From NCBI GenBank assembly GCA_036435485.1, contig CM071599.1:208109178-208173177 (forward strand): 64,000 nucleotides of DNA, read 5' to 3'. The notes under the pieces were generated by a model. It ran no database searches and was not told the origin of the DNA. It saw nothing but the letters and a program-made list of their open reading frames with translations. Position numbers and translations under genes: made by a program. Numbering within the stretch: position 1 is the first letter of the stretch; each line of letters opens with the position of its first letter. The DNA is from Saposhnikovia divaricata. Lineage: Eukaryota; Streptophyta; Magnoliopsida; Apiales; Apiaceae. Positions 23,981-35,274 of this stretch are shown piece by piece.

Positions 23981-24794
23981 TTTCAAAAAAGTGGTCAAAA
24001 ATGACAACTCTAAGTTGCAACTTCCAGTTTTCAGTTTTCGGTTGCATATGAGGTTGCTAAACACAAACATAATTAATATATATTATAAAAATACATAATT
24101 TTTTAAATATTAAAAATATGTTACATTTTTTAAATATTATATATGAAGATTGATTTCATATATGATCATAACAATTTACTTAAAAATTTCATATGATTGT
24201 AAAAATTTACTTACACTTTGGAATTCATATGATTTTTTATAAATAATTTTGAAAATATAATTTAGAAAGACAGAACAATATTATGCAACCTCATATGCAA
24301 CCTCATATGCATATATAGATTTCATATGCAACTTCCAGTTTTCAGTTGTAACTTTTGCAACCTCATTTGCAACTTCCAGTTCAGTTTCAACTTTTGCAAC
24401 CTCGTTTGTTCAGTTGCAACTTCCAGTTTTCAGTTACAACTTTTGCAACTTCATTTGTTTAGTTGCAACTTTTGCAAATCACACGGCTGGCGCTGCCCTG
24501 AATTTACAAATAAGGTTGCAAAACGTATTTTTCAAAAAAGAATTTTAAAGAAAGGTATTTTTATAAATAGTTTTAAAAGTGGTAGTATTTTTAAAAAAAA
24601 ATAATTTGAAGGACGGGTATTTAAGATTATCCTTAAAAAAAATTTGTATTTCAAAAAAATTATAAAGTAATCACGATAAGTAAATTAGGATGAGAATAAT
24701 GTGATTAATTTAACTTTAGGGGTAAATTCTGATCGGCTCTTATATATATTTATGAAAATTAATAATATATAATAATGCAATTATAATTAATTAT

Positions 24795-26275
24795 TAATCA
24801 AAAGAGTGAAGAATTAATATTGCGAAATCGCTTAATACTATATATTTGTATTATCCTGATTGATTTTAATTTAACATATTAATAAATATTTTTCACATTA
24901 AGAAATATGTAATATAAAAAGGGTTTTGATTGATCAAAAAGAAGAATCTACTTCAACCGATATGCCCTTAGGCACGACCATACATAACATAGAAATCACA
25001 CGTGGAAGGGGTGGACAATTAGCTAGAGCGGGTGCTGTAGCGAAACTGATTGCAAAAGAGGATATGTTGAAATAAGTAACTACTATATTTAAATTAGAAT
25101 TGTTAACTAATCATGGTTAATATAATAGGATGAGAATGGTAAATATGAAAAACTTTTAATATAATTTGATTGGTCTAAAATTTATGAATGACCTCTAATT
25201 GGTCCTAAAATAATTCATAATTTTCTGATTGGTTAACTATTGCTAACTGTACACTTGGGTAGACTCCGGTATTATAATAAAGGATTTGGAATAGTGTATT
25301 AAATATTTTTTAATTTTAAAAATATTTAATTTAGTAAGAATAGATTTTTTCAAATTTATTTGCACCTTATGATTGTAGATCGAGTATTTGAGATATTAAA
25401 ATATTATATTTTATTATATAGATAAATAGATCCATGCATAAAAATAATATATTTTTATTAATGTCAATTAACATATATGCAATTTTGGAAAATGGTTCTA
25501 TACATATAGAGGGACGCAAAGAACTGATGTGCTAGTATACAATAATATAATTTTGATTGATTTTAATTAAAAATTGTGATTGATTAGTTAATAAGTATTT
25601 ATGAAAATTAATAGCAATCAATGACTATATATTATACTATGATTGTAGTTGATATTTATGAAAATTAACCCGTAATATATAATCGTATAATTGTGATTGA
25701 CTTTAAATTAAAACATTGATAAGTTAGTAAATATTTTATCACTTTTAAAAAATGTAATTTTTACATGTACTAAATAATATAAATTTCTTATTTCAAAAAA
25801 AATTGTTAAGTTACCACGATAAGTAAATTAGGATGAGAATGATATAATTAATTTATTTTAGTGGTAATTTCGTAATAATTCATATTATAAATTTTAATTA
25901 TGAAAATTAATTTGTAATATGTAATAATGCAATTATGATTAATTGTAAATCAAAAGAGTGGAAAATTCATATTGCGAAAATCGCTTAATATTATATATTT
26001 GTATAATCCTGATTGATTTTAATTTAAAACATTAATTTATTATAAATATTTTTTGACAGTAAAAAAATGTAATATATGGATATGTTAAATCAAGTCATTA
26101 CAATATTTAAATCAAAAGAGTGAAAAATTCATATTGCGAAAATCGCTTAATATTATATATTTGTATAATCCTGATTGATTTTAATTTAAAACATTAATTT
26201 ATTATAAATATTTTTTGACATTAAAAAAAATGTAATATATGGATATGTTAAATCAAGTCATTACTATATTTAAAT
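24795..26275. repeat. Repeated ATTGCGAAAATCGC module in the Helitron
   Basis: Three copies: 24795-24920 (diverged), 25947-26108 and 26109-26270. The latter two are tandem with a period of about 162 and nearly identical. Each has AATCAAAAGAGTG, ATTGCGAAAATCGCTTAATA and TGATTGATTTTAATTT in this order. Confidence 0.75.
24951..25061 (+). pseudogene. rpl2: Plastid rpl2 fragment in nuclear Helitron
   Basis: About 110 bases match the plastid gene for ribosomal protein L2. In frame it reads TDMPLGTTIHNIEITRGRGG and then QLARAGAVAKLIAKE, the conserved mid-part of L2. Compared with the usual plastid sequence as I know it, there is a Thr-to-Arg-type change region (ITRGRG), one codon lost in the ARA(A)GAVAK run, and the match ends abruptly after GCAAAAGAGG. 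It is far too short to function. It lies inside the 5.9-kb Helitron, between repeated Helitron modules, so it is either a captured plastid fragment or a NUPT later enclosed. Confidence 0.85.
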
Positions 26276-27759
26276 TAGAATTGTTAACTAACCATGGTTA
26301 GTATAATAGGATAAGAATAATAAATAAGGAAAACTTTTAATATAACATGATTGGTCTAAAATTTAGGAATGACCTCATATTGATCCTAAATAATTCCTAA
26401 TTTTCTAATTGGTTATCTGCATTGCATCTAACTCTAGAGTATATTGGTACCTTGCTACTTTCTACGCTAATGTTTCCATGTTGGTTGAGTTATTACCATA
26501 ATTAGCGTAATTCCGTAAATATATAGTCGTTATTTAATAAAAATGAAAATATATTATGTGAGAAATTTATTGTCCAATATTTTTTTATTAAAAGTATTTA
26601 TAATATATAAGCATGTTAAATTAAATAGTTAATATATTTTAATTAGAATTGTTAACTAACTACATTTAGTAAAGTGGGTATAGAAAGATAAATAAGGAAA
26701 ACTTTTAATATGATACGATTGGTCTAAAATTTAGGAATGAAATCTGATTGGTCCTAAAATAATTCCTCGTTTTTTATTGGTTAATCGCATGGTGTGGTAG
26801 ACTCAGGTATTAAATTGTTAACTAATCATGGTTAATATAATAAGATAAGAATGATAAATAAAGAAAACTTTTAATATAATAAAAGATTTATTAATTAATT
26901 TTATTACAAATTATGAATAAATATATTTTTGAGCCTTCAAAAAAATCGAGTTTTTGAAGATATGAATTTTATCCAAGTTATTTAAAATATGATTCAAATC
27001 AGATTTTGTAGTGTTGGTTTATATTTATTAAATAATTAATTTTATTAACAAATATTGAATAAATATATTTTTAAGCTTTTAAAACTATTGACTCTTTGAA
27101 GGTATGGATTTTATCCAAGTTATTTCAAATCTGATTTCAAATCCGAATTTTCAGATTTCTAGTTGAATTGGATTGTAATTATTTAAAAAAATTTAATTAT
27201 ACAACATGTATTATGAAAATCTATTAATAGTGTAGGATAGTCTTTGAAGGTATGGATTTTATCCAAATTATTTCAAATCTGACTTCAAATCCGATTTTTC
27301 AGATTTATAGTTGAGTTAGATTATAATTATTTTAAAAAAATTAATTGTACATCATGTATTATGAAAATCTATTTATAGTGTATGATAATATGATTGTTAT
27401 TGATTTTATATTAAAAGAGTGGTTGATTAATGAATGATTAATTATGAAATTTAATTTAAAATATATAATAGTATATCGTGATTGATTTCAAATTAAAATT
27501 GTGATTTTTTGGTAAATATTTTTTGATTTAAAAATATGTATTTGTGGATATGTTAAATGAAATCATTATTGTATTTAAATTATAGAAGTGTTAACTAACC
27601 ATAGTTAATTAAGTAGGGTGAGAATGTAAATAAGGAAAACTCTTAACATAACATGATTGGTCTAAAATTTAGGAATGCGTTGTGATTGGTTCTAAAATAA
27701 TTCATAGTTTTCTGATTGGCTAACTGATATGTGGTAGACTCAGGTATTATAATAAAGGA
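25100..27759 (-). repeat. Repeated Helitron 5'-terminal modules
   Basis: A block containing AAAACTTTTAATAT..GATTGGTCTAAAATTTA and ATTGGTTAACTG-like sequence occurs at about 25100-25284, 26290-26450, 26660-26816 and 27600-27759, with a further copy at 23341-23475. Copies ending at 25284 and 27759 retain the terminus GGTATTATAATAAAGGA followed by T; the others are cut. Confidence 0.75.
27094..27389. repeat. 148-bp tandem duplication
   Basis: Two adjacent copies start CTTTGAAGGTATGGATTTTA at 27094 and 27242 and run to TGTAGGATAGT / TGTATGATAAT, with roughly 10% differences. A partial older copy lies near 26935. Confidence 0.75.
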
Positions 27760-28353
27760 TACCTTGGCAGAACTCTGGTTTCGGTGTGGGTTATACTTTG
27801 TTATAAACTCTGTAGTGATAATGATTTCCAAACTAAATTATTTTATAAAACCTCATTGGATCACCACAAAATATACTTGATGAGCTTTATAGCTCATTCC
27901 TTTATTTTATAAATTATCACAAGAAGATACTGAAGATTTCAGAAGAATACTAGGAAAGGTAGAAAGAAGTGATGGACCAATAGAGCTGGTGGTTGTGCTT
28001 TACGTACTGAAGTTTGTAGATCGACTTGGTGGAAGCACTTGTTGTGGACTTTGGTTGTATGTTAATTCGAGGTAAGTCAGGACAGAGTTGGCTTGTAGTT
28101 GTACAAATTACAATACATGGTAGATAGCAGTTGAAATGCGTTATGTGTGGCACAATTTTTGGTGAGATGGACTTTTGTTATAGAGTTGAATTTTTGAATT
28201 GAAAAATAGATGGATAGTCCTATTTACGAATACTTCATGCCGAAATTTACAAAAAAAAAAATATTAGCAGGTTAAGCAGGTTGTGATGTAGTTTGATGGA
28301 CCCTCGGGCCGGTTATTTCCAGAGGAAATCAAACCGGGGTCGGGGGCATCACA

Positions 28354-31300
28354 GGAGTACACCATTAACAGTTTGCTTATGGAGACATGCAGATGGTTTC
28401 TTGAGTTGAGTTTTCTTTGGTTGAAGTGGCAAGATAGTTTGAGAAGCCTTGGGAATAGATTTTGATGAATCATTACCAGTGACATCCACCCTAGACATTG
28501 AGCCTTGTGTTGTGGTAGGAGTGTCATTAGTAATGTTCATGGCTTGTTGTCTTCCACTTCTTCTTTCATACACTTGCCCTTTACCCTTGTCATAATCACC
28601 TTTCTTGCCTTTGCCTTTGTCACCCTTCTTTCTCTTATCTTCATCATCATTATCACTCCTATGTTGTTTAACTTGATCTCTACTCTTATCATGATCATCT
28701 CTATCCTTCTTCTCTGGCTTATCTTCTTTTGCAATAGATTGAAGACTTGAATTTTCAGTAATGAATTTAGTCAGAATATTAAGAGCTTCTTTCTCAGCAT
28801 CTGATTTCCCACTTCTTGAATGTAAAACCCCAGCCAAATACTTTATTAGAGACATGTTTCTGGACTTGAGATGATAGCCAAACCTGAAAGCAACAATTTC
28901 TGTATTTGCTTCATATAAAATGCAGTGAGGCTGAGGAATTACTTGGGTAATTGAGATTTCATGCACTTTGTAAGGATCCCATGAAGAGTGTGATTGTCAG
29001 ATGAGGCATTCCTTTCTATCTTCTTGATGATTGTTCCAATTTCATAGCAAGACAGAACTTGTATGGCTTCAATGTGGATATGAAAGAGATTCTTGGTCGT
29101 GTGGATTAGGACTTCTCTTTCATTGGTGGTAATGATGGGATGAGGGTTGGTTTGAACAATCCCTCTTCTCACTACAGTGACTAGAAAGATGTCTTGCACA
29201 AGAATCTTAATGTAGTCAAAGTAGTGGAAGTTGGTCTTTTTCTTCAGATTCTGTAGATGCTTTATGAAGGCTATGTCATGATATAATTTTGAATTGGCAA
29301 CTTCTTGACACACCCTGTGAGAAAAGACATCTTTAAATTCCGAAGGCTCCGCTTGAAAAGATTGTCTAGCAATGTCAGGTATCTGGAAGTCACATTCTTG
29401 AGATGATGATTGAGGTTGAGTTTCTTATACTAGTACCTTGGCCACTTTATCTACAGCCACAGCCACATTCTTCAACTCATCCTTCTTGACTACTTGCTTT
29501 AGCTTCTCAGTTTGCTTGGATCTTGGTTTTAACTTTTTAGGTTGCTTCTCCCCCTTAGGCTTGTTGTCAGGCACGGGTGTCTTTGATGGGGCCTTCAGGT
29601 TTGAAGTAGAAGCTGATGGTTGAGTGGGTAGTGCATCTGTTGGTTGAGGGATTCCCATGTGTTTCATCATAGCAGACAGCATCTGTTGGTGATTGAGAAG
29701 AACATCAGTTGTTGTAGCAGCCTGAGTGTCCAATTTTTTATTGAGAAGATTGACAGATTGCTAGAGCTTAGAATTTGTAGATTTGAGAAACTCACTTATT
29801 TTTCCAAACTGTCCACTTTAGACATCAAGTGTGCAGCTTTAAATGAAGAAAGTGACTGTTCCTTGAGCCTTTCTACCTCAAACTTTTTCATATCATGCAC
29901 AGGAACATCACTCAGTAGTTTGTCTCCATACTGGTTCCTCCACATGACAGTGATAAAAGAATTGTTGTCATTGATTTTTAGTAGAGAGATTGTCAACCCT
30001 TGATGTCAGCCTTGAGACAGCATCTTGAATCTTGGGCAGGCTTATATCTAGAGAAGTGCAAATGGACTCGCATTCCCTGACATCCTTGATAGTAGAGCTT
30101 AGTTAGGGAAACTCAACATTAAACCTGGTTTTGAGCTCACTCACTACCTTGGAAGTTTCCTTGCAAACATTTTCAATTTCTAACTTTACACCCTTGCAAA
30201 GATAGTGGGTGGCCTTCAAACATCCCTTGTAAGAGTCATTCATCAAATACTTCACCAGGGGAGAGAGTTTTTGCATTAGAGCCCAAGGCAGTTAAATACT
30301 CCTCTCTCAGAAATTGCAGTGCCTCTAGGGAGTTTCGAATGTGATGTGTTCTCCACTAAGTGTTGTGCCATCCTTATTACTCCCATGTGCTGATTCTTTA
30401 CAAATTTGTGCATTGGGGAGGATGCTTGATTCTATAGATGTACCCTGTTGAGAGAGTACATCTAGTGAGTTGTTTGCCCTGATTTTATAACTTCAGCCAT
30501 TTGTGTGACTGAGGAGGTGTTCTTTTTTCTTCTTCTTTGGTTTGGTGAGAGGTCACACAGGTTTCTCACTACCTATTCCTAATTCTGCAGCCAAAGCTGC
30601 CTCAGATAACATTTCGAGAGGTTCAGAGACAACTTGTTTCCTCTTCTTCTCCTTGTTACTAACACCATCCTTTGGAGAGGATGATGCGGTTGGCAAATTG
30701 TTTGGTAGAGTGTTTGGTTGAGAGGGTTGGTTAGCAGGCCCTGAGTTAGCTATTTGTGCTACTAGCTTGGGCTTTGCTAACTAAGACTTAGACTCAAATG
30801 TAGGCTTGTTGTGGTGGTATGACTCAAAGATTCCCTGCATATGAGGGGTAATCTCAAGTCTCACATCCACATCATTCTTTGCATCCAAATTTCCAAAAAT
30901 GAGTTTGGATGGATTTAGGATAACCTATTCTATTTTTATCTATCCCAGACAATTCAATATGAGAATTATCTACATAATTAAGAGCAAATTGAATAAAACG
31001 AGGGAAAAATATATCATTACCTCTCATTGCCAAGTCTCCTATACAGTTCCTGCATTATTAGCTTCCCAACATTAATTTTCTTTCCATAAGCCAAAGAATA
31101 GCTTGTCTGTTGCACATGTGCGTTCAGTTGATCGAAGCTTGACTTTTTGGCAGTGAATACATGCAAGAGTGTTGCAAATACAAAGCTCCACTCTTTTCTT
31201 AGAAATTTTCTGTTCAAATTCCCAATTTTAATTTCATTTGAGTACATTATAAACTCAAAGAATTCCATCAGTGTTGCGTCAGAAGCCAACGGGTTATATG

Positions 31301-31610
31301 ACTCTTGTTGAAGATCTAGTGCTTTATTCATATCTTCAGTGGTAACTGTCACGTCCTTGCCTTGAATTTTGCAATAGATAGTGTAGGATTGTGCAACATC
31401 TTCCAGGGTATTGACTTCAATAGTGGCGGTGCTCCAAAATTGTTCTAGAATGTCTAGATACAGTATTGGGTTGGCCGTGAGTGCACCCTTAATGTAAGAT
31501 TCTGACATCCATTTCACAAAGCACTTATAATTAGCATTGGGTGCTTCAACATCGCTGGTGATTGCGAAGTATTTGGTGGTTTGGGGAAGGTTTAACTATC
31601 TGTTTGCAAT
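28354..31610 (-). pseudogene. Third ORF of element B, N-terminal and middle parts
   Basis: After pol and a 0.8-kb spacer, the minus strand codes TKYFAITSDVEAPN, then a block YIKGALTANPILYLDILEQF and SLAYGKKINVGKLIMQELYR, then FFPRFIQFALNYV. This series resembles, from memory, the extra ORF carried 3' of pol by many copia elements in asterids (YALTVNPTIY..QFW). A Pro/Ser-rich linker, Lys/Glu-rich coiled-coil segments (29733-29425) and a Lys/Asp/Gly-rich stretch (28700-28550) follow. Several frameshifts and stops break it (e.g. near 31016, 30860, 29760). It is cut at 28354 by G1. Product and role unknown; sometimes called env-like, without proof. Confidence 0.6.
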
Positions 31611-31794
31611 TTGTATAGGATTAGAGAGAAAAGAAGTTGAAGGTTGAAGAAGAAATTTGGCTTTCAGCGGTTATGGTTTTCAGAGGTGTGGATTCTTGAG
31701 AAATCCATTGAATGGATAGAATAGTTGTAGGGATGTATAAGTATGAGATACTTGAATTGTCGATTAGATACATGTTTTGTATCGACATGTCAGG

Positions 31795-32165
31795 TATTCG
31801 ATAAGTGAAAAACAACTATTTGATATGTCAAGAATGGCTAATTCGATAACTCAAGCAGGTAGTAACTTACAGCTGGAAGTTTATCCAATTTTAAATTGAA
31901 TATAATATATTTTATTGAGTGAGTTAAAATTTTAGACAAAAATTCAGAAGCGGTTGAGGTTCAGTGAGAATTCAGGCTTTCAAAATGATTCGAGAACTCA
32001 AAATACAGTATTCGAGAACTCAGTCATTAGAAAACTAATATACCATATTCGAGAAGTCAAATATGTCCTCATTCGATATTCGAGAACTCAGGAGTGCTCA
32101 AAAGAAGGCTAATTAGAGAAGTCAAGCAGGGACATTAAATGAATCATTAGAGAAGTCTGACTTAT
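31795..32165 (+). repeat. TTCGAGAAC array between pol and third ORF
   Basis: At least seven TTCGA(G/T)A words, e.g. GATTCGAGAACTC, TATTCGAGAAGTC and CATTCGATATTCGAG. The same words fill the LTRs of this family but there mostly in the opposite orientation relative to the element. Confidence 0.8.
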
Positions 32166-32432
32166 TGAAGTATCATTTCACTCATAAAATTCAATTTTCA
32201 CTATCTATTAAAATTCACTAAAAGTATTCAATGAAGAATATTCTAACAAATTAAATAGTGATTTTCTTAAAATTTCATAGAAATTTTAAGTTAACAAAAT
32301 ATGATTTTTCAACATATGCAACGGACTTGACATATTTATAAATCATATTTTAGCCAACACTTACTTCTAAAATATTGAGCATTTAGGTAAAGTAAGTGTT
32401 TACTGCTGCAACAATATTGTTAATATTTTTAT

Positions 32433-33486
32433 TTAGCCAGATTCTGAAGAATTCAGCATTCTAATCTCACTAACCAACCATGTGAAGGTGGTTTCATCCA
32501 ATTGCTTAGTGAATATATCAGCTAATTGTTTATCTGTGAGAACATAGTGCGACTCAGTGGTTCCATTAGTTGCATGTTCCCTAATAAATTGATATCTGAT
32601 GTCAATGTGCTTTGTTCTAGAATGATTGACAGGATTTGCAACTATAGAGATTGCACTTGTGTTGTCACACATGATAGGAATCTTTTCCAACACAAGTCCA
32701 TAATCCCTAAGTTGATTTCAAATCCAAAGCACTTGAGCACAGCAACTCCCAGCAGCTATGTATTCAGCCTCAACTATGGAAGTTGGCATAGATTGTTGTT
32801 TCTTGCTGTACCAAGAGACTAACCTTTGTCCAAGGAACTGGTAGCTACCTGAGGTGCTTTTCCAATCCACTCTGCATCCAGCATAATCAACATCAGAATA
32901 ACCAACCAAATTGAACCCTATGTCCTTAGGATACCATAATCCCAAGTTTGGAGTGCCCTTCAAATATCTAAAGATCCTTTTGATAGCAATAATATGTGAT
33001 TCCTTTGGATTTGACTGAAACCTTGCACATAGACATGTTGCAAACATAATGTCTGGCCTACTAGTAGTGAGACAGAGTAGAGAACGAACCATGCCTCTGT
33101 AGACTGAAATATCTACTTTCTTTCCCTTAGCATCTTCATCTAATTTAGTGGTAGTGGCCATGGGTGTCTTTGCAGGTGAGCTATCTTCCAAATCAAACTT
33201 TTTCAACAAATCCTTGATGTACATAGTTTGACTGATAAAGATACCATCCTTTCTCTGACTAACTTGCAATCCAAGAAAGAATGTCAACTCTCCCATCATG
33301 CTCATCTCATATCTGCTTTGCATAAGTTTAGAGAATCTTTCACGCAGCTTCTCATTTGTAGAGCCAAATATGATATCATCCACATAGATCTGAACTAGGA
33401 TTATATCATTACCCAGTTTCTTGTAAAACAGTGTCTTGTCCAATGTGCCTCTAGTGAAATGATTTTCAAGTAAAAATTGTGATAAT
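32433..33486 (-). pseudogene. RT C-terminal part and RNase H, element B
   Basis: Starts just left of the MITE. The 33443-32718 piece has the catalytic YVDDIIFGST, MMGELTFFLGLQV and, in RNase H, GYSDVDYAGCRVDWKSTSG and SIVEAEYIAA. An in-frame TGA follows VLWI; after it the frame continues with CDNTSAISI, HIDIRYQFIRE and QLADIFTKQLD to the natural pol stop at 32433. The TGA is a CGA-to-TGA type change. Confidence 0.88.
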
Positions 33487-33834
33487 GGCCCTGTTTGGCA
33501 ATTAGATGTTAGCTTTTAGCGGATTGAATTAGCTGTTTTGACTAACGGATTCAGTTAGCTATTTTGACTAGCGGATTGAGTTAGCTGTTTTACATCAAAT
33601 TGTTTGGTAATTAGCTGTTTGGGTTAGCTTTTTGTATATTAACTACACACATAACAAACATCTAATTGAAAAAGCTCCTCTAAGTAGCATTTTGAAAATT
33701 AGCTTTTTGAGTCCAACAAGCTATTTCAATCCACTAACTACCAAACACTAATATTAGAGGTTTCAAATGGTCAAACCTCTAATTTGGCTCAAACCTCTAA
33801 TATTTTCTCAAACCTCAAACTTCCAAACACCCCC
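33487..33834. mobile_element. PIF/Harbinger-type MITE, 348 bp, in RT of element B
   Basis: Begins GGCCCTGTTTGG and ends CCAAACACCCCC, an inverted repeat of the GGSNYTGTTTGG kind. Flanks are AAT (33484-33486) and AAT (33835-33837), and removing the element restores the pol frame; a three-base target duplication fits PIF/Harbinger. Inside, GATT(G/C)AGTTAGCTGTTTTGAC is repeated in tandem. No ORF. Confidence 0.7.
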
Positions 33835-33837
33835 AAT

Positions 33838-35274
33838 GTGTCATACCATGCCCGTGGAGCTTGCTTAAGTCCATATAGTGCCTTAAGCAATCTGTAGACA
33901 AATTCTGGGAAATGTGGATCCTCAAAGCGGGGTGGTTGTTGCACATATACTTCTTCTTCCAACTCTCCATTCAGAAATGCACTCTTGACATCCATTTGAT
34001 AGACTTTAAAATTTGAATGTGTAGCAAATGCCAAGAAAAATTCTGATGGCTTTCAATCTAGCAACAGGGGCAAAAGTTTCATCATAATCAATTCCTTCCT
34101 GTTAAGAGTAACCTTTTGCAACAAACCTTGCTTTGTTTCTTACAATCACACCATCTTCATCCATTTTATTTTTCAGAACCCATTTTGTTCCAACAATGAT
34201 TCTGTCATTTGGTGCTGGCACTAATTCCCATACTTTGTTTCTTTCAAATTGATTCAGCTCCTCTTGCATGGCAATAATCCAGTCTGGATCCAGCAGTGCA
34301 TCATCAAGCTTCTTAGGCTCAACTTGAGACAGGAAACAACCAAAGAGACACTCATTTTGAGTTACCCTTCTTGTTCTCACTCCTGCATTTGGATCTCCAA
34401 TAATTTGCTCTGCAGTATGTGATCTATCCCATTTTCTTGAATGCTCAGTTTGATTTCTCAAATTTGATGTTGCTTCATCATCCAAGTTATGATCATATTC
34501 AATTACTCCCCCTGTGAATGTGCTCCCATTCACAGGTGTGTCTTGGATGCTTGCATTCTCACTATTGATTAGCATAAACTCTTCTCTTATTTCATCATCC
34601 ACTGGAGTTTGTTGAGCTGTAGTCTCGACTTCAGTTTCAATCTCTTTATCAGAATCATTCATGTTTTCAAATCTTAATGGAGTTTTATCTTCATCATTGG
34701 ATTCTTCTAGACCAGGTAGTTTACTGTCATCAAATGTCACATCTGTGCTTTCCATAAATTTCTTTTGACTGATGACATATACCTTGTAAGCAATTCTCTC
34801 CATAGAATAGCTAAGAAATATTCCTTCAAATGCCTTTGCATCAAATTTTCCAACATATTCAGAATTATCCTTTAACACAAAGCATTTGCTTCCAAAAGCA
34901 TGAACATGCTTAAGTGCGGGCTTCTTTCCAGTCATCAAATTGTAAGGTGTCTTCCCAATGTTTTTGTTGACGAGGGTTCTATTTTGAATGTAGCATGCAG
35001 TGCTCACAACCTCAGCCCAAAAATATGTAGGCATCTTTACATCAAGTAACATTGTTCTAGCAGCCTTAATAAGAGTTCTATTCTTTCTCTTAACAACTCC
35101 ATTTTGTTGTGGAGTTCTTGGAGCTGAGAATTGTTGTGAAATACCATTCTCTTTGTAGAAAGCCTCAAGGATGGCATTTCTGAACTCTGTTCCATTGTCA
35201 CTCCTCAATGCAATCATACTTGCATTGTTGGCCTTTGCTTCTTTATCAACTTTCTTTATATGCACAATGATCAC
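33838..35274 (-). pseudogene. Integrase and RT N-terminal part, element B
   Basis: 35274-34102 holds the integrase core with RSDNGTEFRNAILEAF and TPQQNGVVKRKNRTLIKAAR, a Ser/Asp/Glu-rich linker and the RT start (WIIAMQEELNQFERNKVWEL, NKARFVAKGYS), ending in a stop. After a frame break the 34034-33789 piece continues with YQMDVKSAFLNGELEEEVYV and LYGLKQAPRAWYDTL, into which the MITE inserted. The GVVKRKN motif has Lys where Glu (catalytic) is expected (VERKN), a sign of inactivation. Confidence 0.85.

Larger units (their letters stand above)
23526..24633. mobile_element. MULE-like foldback element
   Basis: Two arms of about 400 bp are inverted to each other around a (TA)n centre (23941-23976). 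Matching pairs include ATACGTTTTGCAACC and GTAAATTCAGGGC..GCGCCAGCCGTGTGA on each side. Ends read AGGGATATTTAC and (inverted) AGGATAATCTT, the type seen in Mutator-like elements. Possible nine-base flanks TAAAAAAAA (23517-23525, 24634-24642) are low-complexity. The arms contain GTTGCAAAAGTTGCAACTGA-type tandem repeats. No transposase. Confidence 0.55.
21821..27759 (-). mobile_element. Helitron, 5.9 kb, composite, with captured DNA
   Basis: The 3' end on the minus strand is hairpin GGTGCGTAGCACGGGT, then AGAACG and CTAG (21824-21821) before a T. The 5' end is TCCTTTATTATAATACCTGA (from 27759) after an A. Thus both ends and the A/T insertion site fit a Helitron, and removing it rejoins the G1 LTR. 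There is no Rep-helicase gene. It contains a MULE-like foldback (23526-24633), a plastid rpl2 fragment, several direct repeats and five copies of its own 5' terminal module, so it may itself be several nested Helitrons; an alternative 5' end is at 25284. Confidence 0.6.
17167..28353 (+). mobile_element. Ty3/gypsy element G1, internally deleted, nested in element B
   Basis: Two LTR copies start TGTAACATCCCGATTCCG at 17167 and 19844, the second directly after a polypurine tract, so the element is in plus orientation. The far end is GGGGTCGGGGGCATCACA (to 28353). Flanks are GTAGT (17162-17166) and GGAGT (28354-28358), a five-base target duplication with one mismatch. The interior is only about 1.65 kb and has no PBS, so a deletion removed part of the 5' LTR and most of gag-pol. 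Its 3' LTR is split by a Helitron. The LTRs differ by a few percent by eye. Confidence 0.8.
19844..28353 (+). repeat. 3' LTR of G1, split by a Helitron
   Basis: LTR sequence occupies 19844-21820 and 27760-28353, together about 2.57 kb; the Helitron 21821-27759 lies between. LTR termini are TGTAACATCCC and GGGGGCATCACA. The first part repeats the 5' LTR with GTGGTG- and GAGA-rich blocks and adds a 24-bp tandem array. Confidence 0.7.
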
